Below the pieces are notes generated by a model. It saw only the letters and a list, made by a program, of their open reading frames with translations, was not told the DNA's origin and searched no databases. Below are positions 7,430-13,447 of a DNA stretch of 13,447 bases, in pieces. This DNA is from an uncultured Muribaculaceae bacterium (GTDB taxonomy: Bacteria > Bacteroidota > Bacteroidia > Bacteroidales > Muribaculaceae): NCBI GenBank assembly GCA_910583775.1, contig CAJTYD010000076.1, positions 1 through 13,447 of the forward strand, in the 5' to 3' direction. Every line of letters starts with the position of its first letter. Within the stretch, counting starts at the first letter, position 1. Made by a program: the position numbers and the translations under genes.

Positions 7430-10053
7430 CAGAAAGAATATCTGAGAGAGAGCACTCCCTGTATGGGTCGGAGACGGAAATTGTAGTTCACTATGTCGAG
7501 AGTGGAGTAGATGGCGTATTCATATCTTCGCAAATTCGTGAGGTTCTTCCCTGCGAGCTCTATCTCGAATTTCCTGAGCTTCACTCTCATTCCGGCGTCG
7601 ACGAATACATTCGACTTATAACCTCCGGTGGCGAGCTCGGCATGGTTGAGAGAGACATCGCCGTAGATTTCAAGAATATCTGTCGGAAATACCGACACCT
7701 TTCCGGTGAATTCAACCGAATTGAGCCCTACGGCGCCCATTTTGCCGCCGAAGTCCTGTCTGACATGAGAATAGACGCATGAAAGGTTTGTTGCGAGTTT
7801 CCCTGAAAAAAGAGAGGATTCGACGCGTCCGTTTAGGGTATAGAACGAGCTGTTTACATCCACCTTCTCGCCCGAACGGATTCGTTTGCGTGTGCGCCAC
7901 TGCCCTGTTCCGGAAAGCGCGAAAGTGGTGCGCCAGTCATATACGCGCTTCGAAGCCGAGAAACGCGCCATCGTCGACCGGCTGCGGTTGCTCTCGTTCA
8001 GCCTTGACGATGACACAGATGAACCGTCTTCCCCGACATCTGAGACCGACATAGTATTGTTCTCAGTGATCGAGAAGGATCCCGAAGCCATGAGATATAA
8101 CCCCGCGAGAGCATCACGGTATATGGTTGAGAGATTCACGTAGTCGCGCCGCTCCTTGCGCAGGCTTCCTGTCCCCATCGTGGTGATGCTGCGGTAGGTG
8201 GCATATATCGGATTGTCGATGAAATCGGCGATGTCGCCCAGCGTCCAACGTTGCCCGGCGTCAAGGTCGAACACGAGTCTTTGGTTCGGCTTATACATCA
8301 CTGAAAGCAAAGGGGAAAGATAAGGACGGTGGTGACTGTAGACATCGCTGTTAAGGGCGTCGACATAACGGATGTCGAGCATCTCCACAGGTACGGAAAG
8401 CTTCGCCGAGAAACGTCCCGGGAAAGAAATCCTGTAATAGGGCGTGGCTGACGTCCTGATCTTATATCCCGAGACATCGTTCCTGTCATCTCCGACAGGT
8501 TCCTCTTCGCTCCCGCGGGCCAGAGAGCGCAGCCGGTCGTAGGCGGCGTTGAACGACAGCTCGACCCCCGCCTGAGATCTGCGTCCGAACTGGAAGGAGA
8601 AGCCCGTGGACTCGGAATTGAAGAATGAGAGACCTTTCACTGTCTGGCCCATCACCGTCTCGGCCGACGAGGCGTCTTCCGAAGCGAAACGGACCGCGCC
8701 GATATGATTCACAGGGGTGTTCTTCAGTTCTGTCACCGAACTCACCTCGTAGATTTTTCTGGCTCTCCTCACAACCGTCTTGAACGTGTTTCTTACCCGG
8801 AATTCATGATTGTAGAGAGTCTGCTCTGTCCGTCCGGCATCGTGCAGAAGATACCGGTTGTCGTTGAAAAGGCCGCGGAATGTGAGCTGGTCGAGAAGGT
8901 AGAGTCTGTCTTTGTTCTTCTCAAACTTCAGTCCGGCCGATACCCTGTGGGCCTGCAGTGCCGACGACGCTTTCTCCTCGTAGGTCACGGCCGGAGCGCC
9001 GGGAAGCAGATATTCGGTTATGGTAGCGCCCTCGTAGCTGTCGTTTTCCAGAGAATACGAGGAATTGACGGTCAGGGTAGTCTCGTCGGGCAGCTTGAAA
9101 AGGGTGTTTGCCGAGAAATATCCCGAGCGGTTGTCAAGGAAGCGGGACTGTGAGATGGACGGCGCTCCGAAGGGCATCTTGTTGAACGTCTTTGTCGCTC
9201 TCCCCTCGCCATCCTGATTGCCGACGGAGACGTATGGAGAGCCGACGTTGTTCCCCTTGGCGGTGACTATCGTCTGATTCACCGGCGAGACCAGCATCCC
9301 GTAAAGATTGCCGTCCCAGAGCAGGCGGTCGCCATAGCCGGCTCCGCCCCTCAGATAGCCTATCGGCTTGAGCATACGCCCCTTCTTGAGTTTCAGATTG
9401 AGCGCGGCGTTCTTTGAATCCACTATCCCCTTCAGGGCCTTCTTGGGCTGGTGACGCTCATAGACGCTGATGGTGGATATGTCGTCGGGAGAGATGTTCT
9501 GCGAGGCTATCATGTAGTTGCCTCCCATCAGGTTCATCCCTTCGATATAGAAATTGTTGATAGGTTCCTCGTCGTAATAGATTTTGCCGCTGTCGTCGAC
9601 GGTGACACCGGGAAGCTTCTTGATCACATCCTCGATGCTTCTGTCGCCCTTCCCCTTGAATGAATTGACATCATAGACTATAGTGTCGCCCTTGACGCGC
9701 GCCGCGGGAGCCTGGACTGTCACCTCCTCGAGCACGAAATCCTCCCTGCGCAGCGGCACTTTCAGAACGCCGGGGTCTTTCTCTATGGTCATCTCTTTGG
9801 CGGCATATTTGCTTGAGGCGAACGTCAGCGTCACCGGGAAAGTCAGTGTGTCCTTTGCAAGACGGAATTTACCCGAGCGGTCACTCGTAGTGAAAGCCAC
9901 AGGCGACTTCGCCCTGTCCTTATACAGGCGTATGATCACCCCGGCGGCAGGGTTCCCGTCGGCATCGGTAAGCTCTCCCGTCAGCACGACCTTCCCGGAT
10001 GCCGACATCGCAGACACCACACAAAGCAGATATGTGATCAACCCTCTTATCAT
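7429..10053 (-). CDS. TonB-receptor-like outer-membrane beta-barrel with carboxypeptidase-regulatory domain
   Basis: An 874-aa outer-membrane protein. A signal peptide covers about residues 1-20 (MIRGLITYLLCVVSAMSASG). An Ig-like carboxypeptidase-regulatory domain follows (KVVLTGELTDADGNPAAGV onward, about 21-105). FVLEEVTVQAPA (106-117) resembles the segment leading into a plug. The plug-like region (about 118-225) includes GDTIVYDVNSFKG, EDVIKKLPGV, GKIYYDEEPINNFYIEG and DISTISVYER. From about 230 alternating beta strands run to the end at LSLRYSF, whose terminal Phe suits BAM-mediated insertion. It resembles the OMP_b-brl_3-type barrels common in Bacteroidota rather than SusC: no SusD partner is present. 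It starts 20 nt after the proximal GLPGLI gene, so the two should be co-transcribed. The cargo is unknown; the neighbouring secreted peptide is a candidate ligand or substrate (inference). Confidence 0.85.
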   Translation of the reverse strand: MIRGLITYLLCVVSAMSASGKVVLTGELTDADGNPAAGVIIRLYKDRAKSPVAFTTSDRSGKFRLAKDTLTFPVTLTFASSKYAAKEMTIEKDPGVLKVPLRREDFVLEEVTVQAPAARVKGDTIVYDVNSFKGKGDRSIEDVIKKLPGVTVDDSGKIYYDEEPINNFYIEGMNLMGGNYMIASQNISPDDISTISVYERHQPKKALKGIVDSKNAALNLKLKKGRMLKPIGYLRGGAGYGDRLLWDGNLYGMLVSPVNQTIVTAKGNNVGSPYVSVGNQDGEGRATKTFNKMPFGAPSISQSRFLDNRSGYFSANTLFKLPDETTLTVNSSYSLENDSYEGATITEYLLPGAPAVTYEEKASSALQAHRVSAGLKFEKNKDRLYLLDQLTFRGLFNDNRYLLHDAGRTEQTLYNHEFRVRNTFKTVVRRARKIYEVSSVTELKNTPVNHIGAVRFASEDASSAETVMGQTVKGLSFFNSESTGFSFQFGRRSQAGVELSFNAAYDRLRSLARGSEEEPVGDDRNDVSGYKIRTSATPYYRISFPGRFSAKLSVPVEMLDIRYVDALNSDVYSHHRPYLSPLLSVMYKPNQRLVFDLDAGQRWTLGDIADFIDNPIYATYRSITTMGTGSLRKERRDYVNLSTIYRDALAGLYLMASGSFSITENNTMSVSDVGEDGSSVSSSRLNESNRSRSTMARFSASKRVYDWRTTFALSGTGQWRTRKRIRSGEKVDVNSSFYTLNGRVESSLFSGKLATNLSCVYSHVRQDFGGKMGAVGLNSVEFTGKVSVFPTDILEIYGDVSLNHAELATGGYKSNVFVDAGMRVKLRKFEIELAGKNLTNLRRYEYAIYSTLDIVNYNFRLRPIQGVLSLRYSF

Positions 10054-10073
10054 ACGCCTTCCGATAAATCGTC

Positions 10074-10925
10074 TTATTCGAGTTCGAGCGGGCAGTAGAA
10101 GAGGCGACGAGGTTTGGCAGTCTCTTTTTCAAGGCCTGAGATTACCATGCCGGACGACATCAGGCGTGCTGACGAATTCTCGATAAAATCCTCCATCATC
10201 GTCCGATATTTCTCGCGTTTTGTCTTAAATCTATCTGTTTTCGAAAGACCTAACGGATACACATCGCGTTTTATCCCCCTTGCCCTTATCTTATGTTCTC
10301 CCGTCGCATCGGTCAGTTCCATGATCAGACCGGGAAGACCTCCGAACATCCATGGGCCGTCGCTGTAGGGAAGCTCCGAGTACCACGCCGTCCAGTCGCG
10401 TCCACGCCAGCGACAGGTGGCCTTCCGGCATTCAGAACCCAAGACCTCCTTCGTCTCGTCGCCAAGCCTCCATTCCATCTGATGAAGCGGCTCTTCATAA
10501 TAATAGAAGCCCATCATAAATCCTTCAAAATGCAGTAAGGAATCTCGATAGTTCTTCATCACCCTCTCCCGGGACGCACCATAAGTAGCCGACAATTTCC
10601 TTGATGCGCCATCAATTTTTTCAAAGAATTTATACCTCTCTCCAGCTCTCGCATTCTCAATAGAATCTGAATTATAGCTTGAATAGTCTGTGTATTTCGA
10701 TTTACTATTCCCTACGGAAAGTATTTCATAAACGAGATTCTTCTTCTTAAGAACAGGATCAAATATCGAATGCGCATAAACAACTTCCATATAAGCAGTA
10801 TCTACCACTTCAAATTTTTCAGCATAAGACTTGTAGGTTGACTCATAGTTGTAACTATCATTCTGACCAAATGAATGTAAAAATGAAATACAGAATAACA
10901 ATACAAATATAATAACACTCCACAT
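10074..10925 (-). CDS. GLPGLI family protein, proximal copy
   Basis: A 283-aa exported protein of the GLPGLI/Porph_ging family, whose function is unknown. The signal peptide (about 1-20) ends SFG just before Gln, the usual Bacteroidota pattern that lets the mature N-terminus cyclise to pyroglutamate. Family landmarks are EVVYAHSIFDPVLKKK (47-62), DETKEVLGSECRKATCRWRGRDW (156-178, with Cys166 and Cys171), AWYSELPYSDGP (180-191) and GGLPGLIMEL (195-204). It ends in YCPLELE. By hand alignment it is about 49% identical to the copy at 11925-12779 over residues 1-140, 93% over 141-229 and 78% over most of the remainder. It sits 51 nt after the broken peptide gene and 20 nt before the barrel gene. 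GLPGLI genes are often found beside such barrels, which suggests a periplasmic or surface partner role; this is inferred. Confidence 0.9.
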   Translation of the reverse strand: MWSVIIFVLLFCISFLHSFGQNDSYNYESTYKSYAEKFEVVDTAYMEVVYAHSIFDPVLKKKNLVYEILSVGNSKSKYTDYSSYNSDSIENARAGERYKFFEKIDGASRKLSATYGASRERVMKNYRDSLLHFEGFMMGFYYYEEPLHQMEWRLGDETKEVLGSECRKATCRWRGRDWTAWYSELPYSDGPWMFGGLPGLIMELTDATGEHKIRARGIKRDVYPLGLSKTDRFKTKREKYRTMMEDFIENSSARLMSSGMVISGLEKETAKPRRLFYCPLELE

Positions 10926-10976
10926 AATACGATTTAATTACTTTATAATGCAACCTAAAAAGATTCGCACATGGAA

Positions 10977-11210
10977 CTATGGCTTATCGTCAGGAACAGC
11001 ACCTTGATCTTCACTCTCATTAGGATCCTCGGCACTTCCACACAAATCTTCATTCAGCCATCTATAGTACCACTCCCTGTACTCTTCGTCAGCGAAGAAA
11101 TCGGGTGAAACTGTCTGAACCTGTTTCCCACACCAAGTAGTATAAATCATCTATGCATCGGCGCTGAATGCTACTGCCGCAAAAGCGACCAATAAGAAAA
11201 TCTTTTTCAT
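10977..11210 (-). pseudogene. Secreted Cys-containing peptide gene, proximal copy, interrupted by TAG
   Basis: A 78-codon reading frame (stop included) paralogous to the gene at 12925-13158. It encodes the same signal peptide, MKKIFLLVAFAAVAFSADA, then TAG at codon 20 (11151-11153), where the paralog has TCG (Ser). Downstream the frame stays open and conserved: an ATG follows the stop directly, then TTWCGKQVQTVSPDFF, LCGS, and DPNESEDQG leading to a DKP end. Only two Cys remain, against three in the paralog. One C-to-A change explains the stop. It is either a fresh nonsense allele, a site of stop-restart giving a 57-aa product without signal peptide, or a sequencing error. The promoter-like box at 11243-11250 and the start context are intact. 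No function is known for the family. Confidence 0.7.
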
Positions 11211-11427
11211 TTTGATTGATTTAATTGGTTAGTGAATTTGTCCAAAATTAAGCATTATTTTATAATTTTTAAAATTTTAATAATAGATTTCTCAAATAAT
11301 ACGCATTTTTCAATAAAATTGCCAGAACAATTACACAATTGATTAAGCAGACGGCAGGATGCCGTCACTCCATGGTATCGTTTTCGCGACAATGCCCTGC
11401 CATCTCTTACGTCGAAGATGCGTTATC
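11211..11427 (-). repeat. Duplicated upstream region, proximal copy
   Basis: About 217 bp upstream of the proximal peptide gene align almost end to end with 13159-13374 upstream of the distal one. The region holds an AT-rich part with the -7 box, a perfect 17-nt hairpin GACGGCAGGATGCCGTC (11350-11366), and a conserved segment reading ACTCCATGGTATCGTTTTCG after it on the plus strand. The match stops abruptly at 11427, where repeat-element sequence begins. It marks one edge of the duplicated unit and may contain an operator. Confidence 0.75.
11243..11250 (-). promoter_or_regulatory. Candidate -7 element of the proximal peptide module
   Basis: The minus strand reads TAATTTTG, matching TAnnTTTG, 32 nt before the ATG at 11210. 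The paralogous module has TAAATTTG at the matching place. Conservation of box and spacing in both copies supports a real promoter driving the peptide, GLPGLI and barrel genes. No clear -33 element. Confidence 0.55.
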
Positions 11428-11434
11428 CCGAATT

Positions 11435-11727
11435 TTAAAACCTCCCGCAGAGCCGCAAGAGGGCCCGCAGAGATTTTTCCACAAAGTTTTTTTTGGTGCA
11501 TTTTTAAATTTTTGAGGGGCAAGGTTGCCTGCAATTTGGAGATTGCGCCTTCGGCTTTGGAGGGCGCTGAGCATTGCCGCAACCGCCCTCGCGCGTCAGC
11601 CCTCGGCGAGCTCTCGAGCCGAAGGCGAGAATTCCTCTAAATTGTAGCATAAGCTCATAAAAATACAGAATCGTAAGCCTTTGCGAAAAACCTCTGCGGG
11701 CCCTCTGCCCCTCTGCGGGAGGTTTAA
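11435..11727. repeat. ~290-bp imperfect palindromic element, MITE-like
   Basis: Both ends carry the same ~45-nt sequence in opposite orientation. The left arm (about 11435-11486) reads AAACCTCCCGCAGAG, then GAGGGCCCGCAGAG, then ATTTTTCC. The reverse complement of the right arm (about 11681-11727) reads AAACCTCCCGCAGAG, then CAGAGGGCCCGCAGAGG, then TTTTTCG. Inside, CGCCTTCGGCT (11546-11556) pairs perfectly with AGCCGAAGGCG (11617-11627), so much of the element can fold on itself. No transposase is encoded and no target-site duplication is evident. Frames crossing it on both strands are composition artefacts. It could be a non-autonomous mobile element or a structured dispersed repeat. Confidence 0.65.
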
Positions 11728-11780
11728 CCAATTGACAATTAGCAATTAGCAATCCCCGCGACACTGCCAATTACCAATCC
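11728..11780. repeat. CAATTAGCAAT-type short tandem words
   Basis: A short low-complexity run containing CAATTGACAATTAGCAATT and, a little further, CCAATTACCAATCCC. Such CAATTA-word strings are common intergenic filler in this phylum, as I recall. No coding potential. Confidence 0.45.
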
Positions 11781-11817
11781 CTTATTACTGTTTTATGTAG
11801 ACCCTAAAAAAGGGAAT

Positions 11818-11864
11818 CATCCCGCAAAGCTGCAGAGGGCCCGCAAAGGATTTCCGCAAAGACT
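11818..11864 (+). repeat. Degenerate third copy of the repeat-element arm
   Basis: The sequence ATCCCGCAAAGCTGCAGAGG followed by GCCCGCAAAGGATTTCCGCAAAG is a diverged copy of the element arm at 11435-11486, in the same orientation. It is not followed by a second arm, so it is a solo or partly lost copy lying between the element and the terminator of the distal module. Confidence 0.5.
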
Positions 11865-11874
11865 CGGTATCAAC

Positions 11875-11914
11875 AAAAAAATCAGTGAAGAGACAATTGT
11901 CTTTCCCTGATTTT
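11875..11914 (-). terminator. Intrinsic terminator of the distal peptide/GLPGLI module
   Basis: On the minus strand, about 10 nt past the stop of the distal GLPGLI gene, AAAATCAG pairs with CTGATTTT. Inside, GAAAGAC and GTCTCTTC pair around an AATT loop with one bulged C. A run of seven T follows the stem. This is a textbook Rho-independent terminator and implies that the distal module ends here and does not read into the proximal one. Confidence 0.8.
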
Positions 11915-11924
11915 GGTTGAAAAC

Positions 11925-12779
11925 TCATTCGAGTTCGAGCGGGCAGTAGAAGAGGCGGCGGGATTTGGCCGCCTCCTTTTCAAGGCCGGAGATAACCATA
12001 CCGGATTCCATGAATTTAGCCGCCGCATTCTCGATGTAGTCCTCCATCATCTTGCGGTAACGCTCGCGCTTTGTCCGGAAATCAGATCTACGTTTACTAA
12101 GCCCGAAAGGATAAATATCCCGTTTTATACCTTTGGCGCGTATCTTATGCTCGCCGGTGGCGTCGGTCAGTTCCATGATCAGACCGGGAAGACCGCCGAA
12201 TATCCAGGGGCCGTCGCTGTAGGGAAGTTCCGAGTACCACGCCGTCCAGTCGCGGCCACGCCAGCGGCAGGTAGCCTTCCGGCATTCATAACCCAAGATC
12301 TCTTTCGTCTCATCGCCAAGCCTCCATTCCATCTGATGCAGCGGCTCCTCATAATAATAGCGTCCCATCATATACCCGTCGAAATAAAGCACAGCATCCC
12401 TAAGATTCTTCAAAACACTTTCACGGGAAGACCCCAAGGCAGTATCATACTTTCGGACGGGTCCGTTAAACCACTCGTTGTCCCAATACTTCTCCCCGGC
12501 TCTGGCATTCCTTATAGAATCAAGCTTATAATTAGAATAATTCATATAACGAGAATAATTATTACCCCGTGCAAGTATGCCGTATACTAAATCTTTTTTC
12601 TTTAACACAGGATCGAACATGAAATGTGCATACACTACCTCTATTGAAGCAGTATCTGCAACATTATATTGATCAGAATAAGACCTATGTGTTAATTCCC
12701 TGTCATTCTGCCGATCCTGTCCAAACGATAAAAATGATGTCAGAAAAACAATAAATATTAGGCAAAATATATTTTTCAT
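11925..12779 (-). CDS. GLPGLI family protein, distal copy
   Basis: A 284-aa exported GLPGLI/Porph_ging protein of unknown function, paralog of the gene at 10074-10925. The signal peptide (about 1-20, MKNIFCLIFIVFLTSFLSFG) is followed by Gln. Landmarks are IEVVYAHFMFDPVLKKK (46-62), ILGYECRKATCRWRGRDW (161-178), AWYSELPYSDGP and GGLPGLIMEL (195-204), ending YCPLELE. An in-frame ATG at 12791 would add four residues; I prefer 12779, because from there the two paralogs align without a gap over about 229 residues. The central block is nearly identical to the other copy, but the mature N-terminus (21-45) and the 98-118 region differ strongly. It lies about 145 nt after its peptide gene and about 10 nt before an intrinsic terminator. 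No barrel gene follows this copy, so it may share the barrel of the proximal module (inference). Confidence 0.9.
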   Translation of the reverse strand: MKNIFCLIFIVFLTSFLSFGQDRQNDRELTHRSYSDQYNVADTASIEVVYAHFMFDPVLKKKDLVYGILARGNNYSRYMNYSNYKLDSIRNARAGEKYWDNEWFNGPVRKYDTALGSSRESVLKNLRDAVLYFDGYMMGRYYYEEPLHQMEWRLGDETKEILGYECRKATCRWRGRDWTAWYSELPYSDGPWIFGGLPGLIMELTDATGEHKIRAKGIKRDIYPFGLSKRRSDFRTKRERYRKMMEDYIENAAAKFMESGMVISGLEKEAAKSRRLFYCPLELE

Positions 12780-12924
12780 GATATTATTCATAAATACTCG
12801 TTAACAATCAACTAGGATAACACATTCCCCGTTTAAAGTCAGTATTATCCTTGTATGAAATTACATATCAAATAATCGCGTTCGAAAGGATCTGTTCTAT
12901 CAAATATCCCGATATGATGACTAT

Positions 12925-13158
12925 TTATGGTTTATCGGCAGGTGCCTCTCCCTGATCCTCGCTGGCATTGGGATCATCCTCACTGCCACACATAATTTTA
13001 TTCAATTCCCTTTTATAGTCTTCCCAGTCAGCCGGATCTTCAAAGAAATCCGGAGATACGGTCTGACAGACCTTTCCACACCAGGACGTAAACATCATCG
13101 ATGCATCCGCACCGAATGCCACTGCCGCAAAAGCGACCAGTAAGAAAATCTTTTTCAT
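12925..13158 (-). CDS. Small secreted Cys-containing acidic peptide, distal copy
   Basis: A 77-aa protein of a family I do not recognise. A clean Sec signal peptide, MKKIFLLVAFAAVAFGADA, ends in an A-D-A type I cleavage site after residue 19, leaving a mature peptide of about 58 aa rich in Asp and Glu. It has three Cys (WCGKVC and MCGS contexts), a conserved QTVSPDFF, and a hydrophilic DPNASEDQG-to-ADKP tail. The interrupted paralog at 10977-11210 keeps the signal peptide, the SPDFF core, the CGS motif and the tail, which shows the reading frame is real and its protein was selected. Both copies directly precede a GLPGLI gene. A promoter box is at 13191-13198. A role as a secreted or surface peptide handled by GLPGLI and the barrel is possible but unproven. 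Confidence 0.8.
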   Translation of the reverse strand: MKKIFLLVAFAAVAFGADASMMFTSWCGKVCQTVSPDFFEDPADWEDYKRELNKIMCGSEDDPNASEDQGEAPADKP

Positions 13159-13374
13159 TTTGATTGATTTAAAATGTTAGTGAATTAGCTCAAATTTAAG
13201 CAATATTTTATAAATTTTAAAATTTTAATAACAATTTTTCAAACAATACGCTTTTTCCAATAAAATTGTCAGAATAACTACACAATTGACTAAGCAGACG
13301 GCAGGATGCCGTCACTCCATGGTATCGTTTTCGCGAGAATGCTATGCCATCTCTCACATCAAAGATGCGTTATC
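13159..13374 (-). repeat. Duplicated upstream region, distal copy
   Basis: Counterpart of 11211-11427, with the same hairpin GACGGCAGGATGCCGTC at 13297-13313, 99 bp from the -7 box (100 bp in the other copy). Similarity stops at 13374. The last 14 bases of the window (CCCGCAGAGGGG context at 13434-13447) match the start of the palindromic repeat arm, so this copy too seems to be bordered by the repeat. Confidence 0.75.
13191..13198 (-). promoter_or_regulatory. Candidate -7 element of the distal peptide module
   Basis: The minus strand reads TAAATTTG, an exact TAnnTTTG match, 33 nt before the ATG at 13158. It is conserved in position with the box at 11243-11250 of the proximal module. Confidence 0.55.
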
Positions 13375-13447
13375 ATTAGTGGTGCGTTAAGCTTATAGTC
13401 TGATGCATATCTTTAATACTCCGATGTATGACCATCCCGCAGAGGGG

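Noticed and set aside
8704..9153. 149-codon plus-strand frame inside the barrel gene
   Set aside because: Antisense to the beta-barrel coding sequence; no family features.
11343..11770. Overlapping short frames on both strands in the spacer, for example 11343-11582 and 11359-11640
   Set aside because: They run through the upstream duplicate and the palindromic element; open frames on both strands are expected of such repeats, and part of the sequence recurs upstream of the other module without an equivalent complete frame.
11435..11864. CRISPR-like array from the repeated CCCGCAGAG words
   Set aside because: Copies are in opposite orientations, unequally spaced and diverged, with no uniform spacers and no cas genes nearby.
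12780..12791. Alternative start at 12791 for the distal GLPGLI gene
   Set aside because: Starting at 12779 gives gap-free alignment with the paralog and a normal signal peptide; the extra four residues have no counterpart.
12901..12908. Possible separate promoter box (GATATTTG, minus strand) before the distal GLPGLI gene
   Set aside because: It misses the first consensus base and has no partner element; co-transcription with the peptide gene is simpler.
13067..13084. WCGKVC in the small peptide as a thioredoxin-type redox site
   Set aside because: Thioredoxin-fold sites are CxxC within a ~100-aa fold; here the spacing is CxxxC, the mature protein is only ~58 aa, and the second Cys is replaced in the paralog (WCGKQVQ).

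Overview
The window looks like chromosomal DNA of a member of the Bacteroidales. The evidence is a GLPGLI-family pair beside a carboxypeptidase-regulatory/plug outer-membrane barrel, upstream boxes fitting the phylum's TAnnTTTG -7 element, signal peptides ending just before Gln, and weak or absent Shine-Dalgarno sequences. A gut family such as Muribaculaceae would fit, but the sequence alone does not fix the genus.

Left part (about 1-7300): a cell-surface glycan or lipid modification locus built as two divergent units. On the minus strand, a GtrB/DPM1-type polyprenyl-phosphate glycosyltransferase (1047-2042) overlaps by 4 nt a soluble family-2 glycosyltransferase (115-1050). On the plus strand lie an LtaS-like membrane sulfatase-fold transferase (2203-3984), a fusion of a family-2 glycosyltransferase with a DUF6056/GT-C-like membrane domain (3992-6472), and a small family-2 glycosyltransferase (6459-7292); the first two are 7 nt apart and the last two overlap. 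A coherent inference is that the GtrB-like enzyme makes a lipid-linked sugar, the multi-span domain uses it on the periplasmic side, the cytoplasmic transferases build the acceptor, and the LtaS-like enzyme adds a phospho-alcohol head group.

Middle (7293-7428): an AT-rich spacer with several inverted repeats separates these genes from a convergent minus-strand cluster.

Right part (7429-13447, all minus strand): a duplicated two-gene module. Each copy has a ~217-bp conserved upstream region (a 17-nt perfect hairpin about 100 bp before a TAnnTTTG box), a 77-codon secreted Cys-containing peptide gene, and a GLPGLI-family gene. The distal module (13158-11925) ends in a strong intrinsic terminator. 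The proximal module (11210-10074) continues into an 874-aa TonB-receptor-like barrel (10053-7429). The proximal peptide gene carries one nonsense codon exactly at the predicted signal-peptidase junction, followed at once by ATG. The two GLPGLI proteins are about 93% identical in a central block but about 49% identical in their N-terminal halves. Between the modules is an imperfect ~290-bp palindromic repeat element whose end sequence recurs at 11818-11864 and at the right window edge. The peptide/GLPGLI/barrel arrangement is the best candidate here for an undescribed system.
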